A stretch of DNA of 64,000 nucleotides from positions 1 to 64,000 of the forward strand of contig JAVKEP010000044.1 of the NCBI GenBank assembly GCA_040221375.1, written 5' to 3'. The notes beneath the pieces were generated by a model. The model did not search any database, was not told the DNA's origin, and was given only the letters and a program-made list of their open reading frames with translations. Positions 58,028 to 64,000 of the stretch are shown here, piece by piece. The position numbers were made by a program, and so were the translations under genes. The stretch is from SHAN690 sp040221375. Lineage in GTDB: Bacteria; Bacteroidota; Bacteroidia; Flavobacteriales_G; Salibacteraceae. How positions within the stretch are numbered: the first letter of the stretch is position 1; every line of letters begins with the position of its first letter.

Positions 58028-59008
58028 TTACGACTGCGCTTTGAGAATGAGCTCCTCGATGATCCTTTCGGTTGAAACACCTTCAGCTTCTGCCTTATAA
58101 TTGCGCACAATCCGGTGGCGGAGTACGTTCGTCGCTACGGCTCGGATATCCTCGTTATCGGGCGTATAGCGCCCGTTCATCAGAGCGTGGCATTTGGCAC
58201 CCAACACCAAGTATTGGCTAGCACGTGGACCTGCTCCCCAATTCACGAATTGATTGGTGATCTCTGGCGAGTAATCTTTCCCCGGTCGCGTCGCATTGGC
58301 GAGTTTTACGGCAAAATCAACTACTCCATCGGGAACGGGCACTTGGCGAACGAGCTTTTGGAAGAACAATATCTCTTCGGAAGACATCACATTGTTGAGC
58401 TCAGCTTCATGCGTTCCAGTGGTAGATTTGACAATTTGGACTTCTTCTTCGAACGAAGGATAGTCTACCCAAATGTTGAACATGAAACGGTCTAATTGGG
58501 CTTCGGGCAATGGGTAAGTCCCCTCTTGTTCAATGGGATTCTGCGTAGCGAGGACGAAAAATGGTGCTTCCAGCGTGTATCGATGACCGGCGGCCGTAAC
58601 CACGCGCTCTTGCATCGCCTCTAACAGCGCACTTTGGGTTTTCGGCGGTGTTCGGTTGATCTCGTCAGCGAGAATGATGTTGGCGAAAATGGGCCCCTTG
58701 ATGAACTTAAAACTCCTGTTTTCATCCAAAATTTCAGAGCCAATGATATCGGATGGCATCAAGTCTGGCGTGAACTGAATTCGACTGAAGTTCAATCCTA
58801 ATGCCTGGCTGATGGTGTTGACAAGCAAGGTCTTGGCCAATCCTGGAACGCCTACCAGCAAACAGTGACCATTGCTAAAAATGGAAGTGAGCAAGGCGTC
58901 GAGCACATCGTCTTGTCCTACAATCACCTTTTTGACTTCTGACTTGAGCTCCTTGACCCTGACGCCGAAATCATCTGCAGCCTCTACTTCGTCCTTGTAT
59001 TCTTTCAT
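58028..59008 (-). CDS. MoxR-family AAA ATPase
   Basis: 326 residues from ATG 59008 (a TTG 19 codons upstream is in frame; MKEYKDEVEAADDFGVRVKEL is the more usual start). Walker A GVPGLAKT (about 71-78), Walker B IILADEINRTPPKTQSALLEAMQE, sensor regions LATQNPIEQEGTYPLPEAQLDRFMF and the AAA lid follow. MoxR ATPases act as chaperones for maturation of VWA-containing complexes, usually in an operon with DUF58 and VWA genes (BatA/BatB). No such genes follow here, so it is separated from its usual partners, or they lie elsewhere. Convergent with the GT gene. Confidence 0.93.
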   Translation of the reverse strand: MKEYKDEVEAADDFGVRVKELKSEVKKVIVGQDDVLDALLTSIFSNGHCLLVGVPGLAKTLLVNTISQALGLNFSRIQFTPDLMPSDIIGSEILDENRSFKFIKGPIFANIILADEINRTPPKTQSALLEAMQERVVTAAGHRYTLEAPFFVLATQNPIEQEGTYPLPEAQLDRFMFNIWVDYPSFEEEVQIVKSTTGTHEAELNNVMSSEEILFFQKLVRQVPVPDGVVDFAVKLANATRPGKDYSPEITNQFVNWGAGPRASQYLVLGAKCHALMNGRYTPDNEDIRAVATNVLRHRIVRNYKAEAEGVSTERIIEELILKAQS

Positions 59009-59138
59009 ATCCGTTTTAACGTGAGCGGTAAATGTACTTATTGAGATGGTTTCTGTTCTTTCCAACGATCATCTCCTTTTTTAGGAACGCAATGGTCCAC
59101 CGAAAGAGCGTTGTAACCATTTAATTGCTTCCTCATCG

Positions 59139-60059
59139 TCATTCTGAAGGCTGTACACGCCAGTCGCCTGATTCGATGCGCAATAGCTGCTCTCTCGCAA
59201 ATAGTGCTTCTTGCTCATCTCCTATACTTTCCAGTTGTTGGTAGTAAATTTTCGCGCTTTCTGGTTGATTAAGCAAGAGGTAGGTATATGCGATGTTGCT
59301 CAAGACGACTGGGTCGTTCTTCTGCTTTTCGTTGGCCGTGAGGAAGTATTGAAGCGCAGAGGGGAAATCTTGGGTCATCAAGCTGCACGCTCCAAGGTTG
59401 GAATAGAAACGAACATCCGAAGGATACAACTGCGTAAGAAGTGATGAAATGCGCGAGACTCCATCTAGCCTGGGCTCTGGCATATTGAAAAGCGCGTAGC
59501 AATAATCTTGCATCGACCCCGTGAACATGGCGTCGATGTCATCCACGGGTTCATCATTCGCCCAAAGCCATTGATCATGGTATTTTTCATGCCGGTGGAT
59601 GACTTTGACAATGGCGTCGATGTGTGCATCAACTTGGCCCCTTTCACGCAAAACATAAATTTTACCGAAATGCATGTCTAACCGCTTGGGGTGGAATTTC
59701 AATCCCTCATTGATCGCTTCGATCGCCAAGTTGAAAATGGAATCATCGTACGCCAAGGTACTGTGCATGTAGCCCACAGGTTCGCCGGTCGCTGTATCCT
59801 TGACCACTAAGTACTCCCCTTCCGGCTCTTCGGTGACCATTTGTACTACTTCTTTTCTGCTTTCGTGAAAGTAGTAGTTGAACTTCGCGACGAAGAGTTG
59901 AGCATCCGTGGGCGAACTGCTCTCCCAACTCGTGAGTACGTTTGGGATGGACTCCCATTTTCCGTCGTTGGAAAGTTGATCGAATATTCTCTGGTGATCG
60001 TCCTGAGAGCGGAGCGGCTGAACAATGAAAATAAGCGCGGTCAGTAGTAAAATTCGCAT
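59139..60059 (-). CDS. Secreted TPR-containing hypothetical protein
   Basis: 306 residues. Signal peptide MRILLLTALIFIVQPLRS. A helical body contains TPR-like units: FDQLSNDGKWESIPNVLTSWE, IEAINEGLKFHPKRLDMHFGKIYVLRERG, and SNLGACSLMTQDFPSALQYFLTANEKQKNDPVVLSNIAYTYLLLNQPESAKIYYQQLE (about 220-285), the clearest pair. No catalytic motif. It lies between the MoxR gene (130 nt downstream) and the GNAT gene (divergent). Function unknown. Confidence 0.75.
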   Translation of the reverse strand: MRILLLTALIFIVQPLRSQDDHQRIFDQLSNDGKWESIPNVLTSWESSSPTDAQLFVAKFNYYFHESRKEVVQMVTEEPEGEYLVVKDTATGEPVGYMHSTLAYDDSIFNLAIEAINEGLKFHPKRLDMHFGKIYVLRERGQVDAHIDAIVKVIHRHEKYHDQWLWANDEPVDDIDAMFTGSMQDYCYALFNMPEPRLDGVSRISSLLTQLYPSDVRFYSNLGACSLMTQDFPSALQYFLTANEKQKNDPVVLSNIAYTYLLLNQPESAKIYYQQLESIGDEQEALFAREQLLRIESGDWRVQPSE

Positions 60060-60271
60060 GGCGATGAAGGTAAGCGATTGGATAGTTTCTTAGGTTTCGA
60101 ATTGCTAAAGATTTTTATCGGAAAGCATTGCCGAGCATGAGGAATTCGAGCCTATGGATTAGATTTGAGGGATCAACCCAATTTGAATATATGATGCCAG
60201 CTTAGGCAGTATCGCTCAAGTCATGGCATTTAGCAAAGTTTCGACATTGGCGTTGCGAAAATCCTTTCAGC

Positions 60272-60826
60272 ATGGTTAATGAAACTGTTTTTGATCAATT
60301 TCCTTTATTGCATACGCCACGATTGTCACTACGTGACATTCGACTAGAAGATGCCGAAGCCATACTTACCATGCGATCCAACGGCATGGTGAATCGGTTT
60401 ATTCCTCGTCCAGCGATGAATGACATTGAAAATGCACGTCAATTGGTAGATCGTACCCGCCAAGCCTTCGAACAGCGTCAAGCCATCGGTTTTGCAGGGG
60501 TTCTTCGGGATAGGCCATCCATTGTGGGAACGTGTGGATTGATGAACATCGAAATCGAGCATCGACACGCAGAAATCGGCGGAGAAATGGCTACGGAATA
60601 TTGGGGCAAGGGCATCGCCCAAGAGGCCTTTGAAGAAATCATCCGCTTTGGCCTTGAAGAGATGAAGTTGCATACCATAGAAGCCAAAGTGAATCCAGAC
60701 AATCGAGGTGCGGTTCACTTGTTGGAAAACCGCGGCTTCATCCGTGAAGGCTATTTCAAGGACCGTGGATTTTTCAATGGAAGATACCAAGACATGGCCA
60801 TCTACACCCTTTTCGGCACAGCGTAA
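60272..60826 (+). CDS. GNAT family N-acetyltransferase (RimJ/RimL-like)
   Basis: 184 residues. The family landmarks are TPRLSLRDIRLEDAEAILTMRSN (N-terminal), VGTCGLMNIEIEHRHAEIGGEMATEYWGKGIAQEAFEEIIRFG (acetyl-CoA-binding motif A, with the GKGIAQEA turn) and VNPDNRGAVHLLENRGFIREGYFKD (motif B, NRGAxxLLExxGFxxEG). It acetylates an amino group, often on a ribosomal protein N-terminus or a small molecule; the substrate is not visible. Single gene with an intergenic region of 212 nt upstream that has no clear promoter. Confidence 0.9.
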   Translation: MVNETVFDQFPLLHTPRLSLRDIRLEDAEAILTMRSNGMVNRFIPRPAMNDIENARQLVDRTRQAFEQRQAIGFAGVLRDRPSIVGTCGLMNIEIEHRHAEIGGEMATEYWGKGIAQEAFEEIIRFGLEEMKLHTIEAKVNPDNRGAVHLLENRGFIREGYFKDRGFFNGRYQDMAIYTLFGTA

Positions 60827-60915
60827 CACATTTCTTCCATTGACGTTTTCGAGTTGTAAAGGTCAATCTCCGTCCACTTCGACCGTTCCCGCTTTCACTT
60901 GTATATCTTTCAGCC

Positions 60916-61737
60916 ATGTTCACACCTGAAGAAATGGGCCGGTTGAGTGCATTGGGATTGTTCCAAGCCGAATCCATGTTAGCTGATTCCAGTATTCCAA
61001 ATGTCGAAATGTTTGGATTCTCCATCGACCCGACCTTCCCTCCTTTCGAAGATGCGCTCCCAGAAAAAGCGGTGATTGGTAAGCGGGCTGAACTCTTTGT
61101 AAAGCATTACTTGACGCACCAAGAGCGCTATGAGCTGATCGCAGATGGCACCCAAGCAATTGTAGACGGGCAGACCCTAGGAGAATTCGATTTCTTCTTG
61201 AAGGACAATGAAAGAGGGGTAAGCATTCATTTAGAAATGGCTTGCAAGTGGTATTTACTCGACCCTGAAACAGATGATCCACCCAGTTGGATTGGACCGA
61301 ACAAACGCGATACGCTCTCCAAAAAGATCGAAAAACTTGGAGCGCAACAATTTCCATTGCTGCACGAAGCAAAGGCGCTTCCTACCCTCGAACGGATTGG
61401 AGTCGATCCTTCGTCAACGATTCAATGCCTTGCCTTCCCTGGATTTGCATTTGTCCCAACCGCATACGACGGACCCCTCGATCCTATTCGTAAAGAGTGC
61501 CTGACAGGGGCATGGTGTAGGTTGGATGAATTCAAATCACTACAGAACGAAGGTGCTCGTTACTACCTTCCCAACCGCTACGAATGGCTGATCGATCCGA
61601 TGTACAACCGAGAATGGGACATACTAGATTCCATTGTAAAGCGCCTCGAAGTATCCCTTTCAAAGAAACGATCGACCTTGGTGTGGACGCTGCTGCCCGA
61701 CGGACGAACGGAGCGGACGTTCGTCGTTTGGTGGTGA
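60916..61737 (+). CDS. DUF1853 family protein, possible PD-(D/E)xK nuclease fold
   Basis: 273 residues. The core matches DUF1853: LFVKHYLTHQERYELIADGTQAIVDGQTLGEFDFFLKDNERGVSIHLEMACKWYL (about 56-111) and the following SWIGPNKRDTLSKKIEKL. The acidic residues in GEFDF (Asp92) and Glu107...Lys111 in HLEMACK resemble the D...ExxxK metal-site pattern of the PD-(D/E)xK fold. A C-terminal domain follows (LPNRYEWLIDPM, STLVWTLLPDGRTERTFVVWW). No role is known; DUF1853 occurs mainly in proteobacteria. Neither neighbour (GNAT upstream, sulfurtransferase downstream) explains it. Confidence 0.85.
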   Translation: MFTPEEMGRLSALGLFQAESMLADSSIPNVEMFGFSIDPTFPPFEDALPEKAVIGKRAELFVKHYLTHQERYELIADGTQAIVDGQTLGEFDFFLKDNERGVSIHLEMACKWYLLDPETDDPPSWIGPNKRDTLSKKIEKLGAQQFPLLHEAKALPTLERIGVDPSSTIQCLAFPGFAFVPTAYDGPLDPIRKECLTGAWCRLDEFKSLQNEGARYYLPNRYEWLIDPMYNREWDILDSIVKRLEVSLSKKRSTLVWTLLPDGRTERTFVVWW

Positions 61738-61864
61738 AGTTAATGCTCGATTAAGTAGTTGATATACAATAAATTGAATATGACAGACGCACTTGAGCCA
61801 CGAATCGATGACCTACGGGGAATTATGGTTATTAAACCACTGACTCAGCTAATTACCAATTAGG

Positions 61865-62680
61865 ATGATAACTACCTTGCTTACGGCATCCGAAGTGATG
61901 TCAATGATGGGTGATCCTAACGTCATCGTTTTGGACGCGACGTTCGGCAAAACGGCGTATCCTGACTATTGTTTCGAACACCTGATCGGTGCCCAGTGGA
62001 TCGATCTCAATTCACAACTTTCTGAAATTGGACCCGAGCCGAGCAAAGGTGGGAGGCATCCCTTGCCATCGGTTTCTTCCTTTGCTACTGTTTTAGGTGA
62101 ATTGGGCGTTGGCGTTGATTCCAAAGTCATCGTTTACGACAAGCACTCGGGAGCGCTGGCAGCGGCAAGGTGCTGGTGGATGCTTCATGCTATCGGGCAC
62201 CCACAGACTTGGGTTGTTGATGGCGGATTTCAGGCCTTGAAACAAGCCGGTGCCCCTACGGACTCAGAAATCATAAAACCTAGAGCCCTTCCTCCTTATC
62301 CCTCAAGCGAATGGAAGCTTCCTACGAAAACCATGACGGAAATCGAGGGCTTGGATCCGAATGACTCGACGCTCGTCGACGTCAGGGAAAGCGAACGATA
62401 CCAAGGAATTCGTGAGCCCATCGATCTCACCGCAGGCCATATTCCCAATGCCGTGAACATTCCATTTTCGCACAACCTGAATGCCGACGGCTCGTTCAAG
62501 ACGCGTGAGGAGTTGAAGAAGATTTATGCTGATGTTTTACGAATGGACAAGAACGTGATCTTCTACTGTGGTTCAGGCGTCACGGCATGCCACGGAATCT
62601 TAGGTTTGGCGCATGCCAGTAATAAAATGGCGGCATTGTACCCGGGGTCATGGAGCGAATGGTCCAGGAATCCCCATTGA
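61865..62680 (+). CDS. sseA: Rhodanese-type sulfurtransferase (thiosulfate/3-mercaptopyruvate type)
   Basis: 271 residues with two rhodanese domains. The N-terminal inactive domain shows VIVLDATFGKTAYPDYCFEHLIGAQWIDLNS, and the C-terminal domain has DVRESERYQG, HIPNAVNIPF and the active-site loop FYCGSGVTACHG with catalytic Cys235. The CGSGVTA form is typical of 3-mercaptopyruvate sulfurtransferase. It transfers sulfane sulfur to thiols or cyanide. There is no signal peptide, so it is cytoplasmic. Start ATG at 61865 directly follows a short in-frame-terminated leader-like frame. The next gene starts 32 nt downstream. Confidence 0.93.
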   Translation: MITTLLTASEVMSMMGDPNVIVLDATFGKTAYPDYCFEHLIGAQWIDLNSQLSEIGPEPSKGGRHPLPSVSSFATVLGELGVGVDSKVIVYDKHSGALAAARCWWMLHAIGHPQTWVVDGGFQALKQAGAPTDSEIIKPRALPPYPSSEWKLPTKTMTEIEGLDPNDSTLVDVRESERYQGIREPIDLTAGHIPNAVNIPFSHNLNADGSFKTREELKKIYADVLRMDKNVIFYCGSGVTACHGILGLAHASNKMAALYPGSWSEWSRNPH

Positions 62681-62712
62681 GTTATTTTGCTCAGAAATTC
62701 TACCTTACCAGA

Positions 62713-63042
62713 ATGAATGCATCCGATGATCAGACCCGCTTTATTCTCGACCAGCTCCAAGGCTTTGGCGAAATCACGACCAAGCGAATGTTTGGCGGCG
62801 TAGGCTTCTTTCACGAAGGATTAATGTTTGGCATGATTGCCAAAGGAATCTTCCGACTTAAGGTAGGCGATAAAAACCGTTCAGATTTCGAATCCAGGGG
62901 GATGACCGCCTATATGTCGAGCGCTAAAAAGAAGGGCATGCCGTATTATGAAGTTCCTATCGATGTGTTGGAGGATCGGGCTGAATTCCTCCGGTGGTCT
63001 CGTATTTCCTGGGAAATCGCAGATGCTGCTGCAAAAAAATAG
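62713..63042 (+). CDS. TfoX/Sxy N-terminal domain protein
   Basis: 109 residues from ATG 62713. It has the single TfoX_N domain: FILDQLQGFGEITTKRMFGGVGFFHEGLMFGMIAKGIFRLKVGD and the closing YYEVPIDVLEDRAEFLRWSRISWEIA. E. coli TfoX regulates competence genes through an additional C-terminal domain, absent here, so the role need not be regulatory. Positioned between the sulfurtransferase and the phospholipase D-type gene; gaps of 32 and 14 nt suggest one transcript. Confidence 0.88.
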   Translation: MNASDDQTRFILDQLQGFGEITTKRMFGGVGFFHEGLMFGMIAKGIFRLKVGDKNRSDFESRGMTAYMSSAKKKGMPYYEVPIDVLEDRAEFLRWSRISWEIADAAAKK

Positions 63043-63056
63043 TTGCGTCTCCGTCC

Positions 63057-64000
63057 ATGAAGCGAATCCTTCCTTTAGTACTATTGGCTTGTTCACACCT
63101 AACTTGCACAGAAGATCAACATGACACATCTGTACTCCCATCCGAAGAAATAGACTACTGTATGCAAAATCCTCCATCTTCAACTGCCTCACTCTCTACC
63201 CTGCTTGAAGACTTGGAAATGAACATGAAGTCCAAGACTGGCACTTACGTTTTGGAGGATGGAGATGGCGCCATGGTTTCACGAGCTTGGTTGTGTGAAT
63301 CGGCAGAAAAGACGATAGACATTCAATATTTCATCTTCTCCACTGACAACGTTGGTCTGATCGCGTGCGACTTTTTGGTAAGGGCGGCGGACAGAGGCGT
63401 TAAGGTGCGCATCCTAGTAGATGACATCATGGTTGACGCCAGTTTGGAGGATGTGCTCATCATAGACGCCCACCCCAACATTGAAGTGAGTATTTACAAC
63501 CCAGGTGTCAACTTAGGTAAAGCTTTGGTAGAAAAGGCAGGGAAATTCATCACCGATTTCAGGGGTGCCAACCAACGGATGCACAACAAAACCTTCACCG
63601 TGGACGGAAAGGTGTCGATAACGGGAGGTAGAAACGTCGCCGATGAATACTTTGACTACGGACGAGAGTTCAATTTCAGGGACCGAGACGTATTGCTCTT
63701 TGGACAGGTCGTCGATGACATTTCTGATTCGTTCAATTCGTTTTGGAACCACAAACTCAGCGTTCCGGTAGCTAAACTCAGCGATGAACCAAAACGAATA
63801 GCGGATGAACACACGTATGACCGCCTGCACGCCTACGCTTGCAATCCTGAAAATTTTTGGCCCCGAGTAAAGGAGCGGATTCTGCGCTTCCCTGAAACAA
63901 TCAAAGAAATCAAAGCATCAGAAGAGATCATTTGGCTAGATGACATCCGATTCGTATCAGACACGGCGGGCAAGAACAAAGGCGATGAAGGGCTCGAGGG
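63057..64000 (+). CDS. Phospholipase D-family protein (cardiolipin synthase-like), C-terminus beyond window
   Basis: The first 314 residues are visible; the gene continues past the window. The N-terminus MKRILPLVLLACSHLTC looks like a lipoprotein signal (Cys12 or Cys17). The PLD fold starts with DGAMVSRAWLCESAEKTIDIQYFIF. HxK motif: MHNKTFTVDGKVSITGGRN (residues about 180-200, H.K.....D) with GGRNVADEYFD following. The second HxK motif should lie beyond the end. This layout resembles ClsC/YmdC-type phosphatidyltransferases or PLD-type hydrolases, here as a putative lipoprotein. Promoter not seen; gap to the TfoX gene is 14 nt. Confidence 0.88.
   Translation, partial: MKRILPLVLLACSHLTCTEDQHDTSVLPSEEIDYCMQNPPSSTASLSTLLEDLEMNMKSKTGTYVLEDGDGAMVSRAWLCESAEKTIDIQYFIFSTDNVGLIACDFLVRAADRGVKVRILVDDIMVDASLEDVLIIDAHPNIEVSIYNPGVNLGKALVEKAGKFITDFRGANQRMHNKTFTVDGKVSITGGRNVADEYFDYGREFNFRDRDVLLFGQVVDDISDSFNSFWNHKLSVPVAKLSDEPKRIADEHTYDRLHAYACNPENFWPRVKERILRFPETIKEIKASEEIIWLDDIRFVSDTAGKNKGDEGLE

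Noticed and set aside
60060..60271. Possible RNA gene in the 212-nt gap before the GNAT gene.
   Set aside because: No tRNA TPsiC-like motif, no strong hairpin and no promoter that I can support.
61780..61863. 27-codon frame (MTDALEPRIDDLRGIM...) ending one base before the sulfurtransferase start, a possible leader peptide.
   Set aside because: Length and position allow it, but there is no recognisable sequence, no attenuator-like hairpin after it, and such a frame is expected by chance in 127 nt.
1..64000. Mobile elements, CRISPR arrays and known defence systems.
   Set aside because: Scanned for transposase or integrase motifs, repeat-spacer patterns, restriction or CBASS-type domains; none are seen. 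The DUF1883 and DUF1853 genes are the only weak hints and stand alone.

Overview
The window is a gene-dense chromosomal segment of a Bacteroidota bacterium, most likely class Flavobacteriia (a Cryomorphaceae/Schleiferiaceae-like lineage fits, but I cannot fix the genus). The evidence is a complete Na+-NQR operon, several type IX secretion (T9SS) and gliding-associated genes (porQ, the DUF5103 plug protein, a PorP/SprF protein, a CHU_C-type surface protein, a GldI-like FKBP), an S46 dipeptidyl-peptidase, a SiaB/SiaC pair, Bacteroidota -7 promoter boxes (TAnnTTTG) close to start codons, and many lipoproteins and outer-membrane barrels. I saw no rRNA, tRNA, CRISPR array, insertion sequence, prophage or recognisable defence island.

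Layout. 1-2.5 kb: a tightly coupled minus-strand group of pcm, a barrel, a lipoprotein and a YiiX-type hydrolase cut by the window edge. 2.5-6 kb: a Gfo/Idh/MocA oxidoreductase, a lipoprotein and a membrane sugar-phosphate transferase for surface polysaccharide, facing the SiaB/SiaC switch (6-7 kb). 7-13.5 kb: DPP7-type peptidase, methyltransferase, ZIP transporter, MazG, PagL-like lipid A deacylase, DUF2807 protein. 13.6-21 kb: sodium-pumping NADH:quinone reductase nqrABCDEF, the flavin transferase ApbE that it needs, and a 62-residue Cys-rich membrane protein that I propose fills the NqrM maturation role. 21-26 kb: T9SS plug, three FKBP lipoproteins (one GldI-like), NrnA, lipoate ligase. 27-31 kb: a barrel, an orphan propeller-type histidine kinase and a small lipoprotein. 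31-37 kb: a huge TPR/coiled-coil protein, three small secreted proteins and a DUF1883 protein. 37-44 kb: ispH, cmk, porQ, lon, a GlmU-like protein and L31 type B. 44-50 kb: a beta-helix lipoprotein, CoA-binding protein, GNAT-nitrilase fusion, S24 regulator, and a small regulator/membrane-protein operon. 50-58 kb: a four-gene overlapping operon of giant type-B T9SS cargo, PorP/SprF, PorE-like protein and a membrane glycosyltransferase. 58-64 kb: MoxR ATPase, TPR protein, GNAT, DUF1853, sulfurtransferase, TfoX-like protein and a phospholipase D-type lipoprotein cut by the window end.

Themes: most genes serve the envelope, namely sodium energetics, T9SS export and display of surface proteins, periplasmic folding and peptide use. 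The most unusual items are the proposed NqrM counterpart, a near-perfect 28-bp palindrome upstream of lon, a G9 tract inside the giant T9SS cargo gene, the TPR/coiled-coil giant, and an unassigned cluster of small secreted proteins. All functional calls come from reading motifs; no database search was possible.
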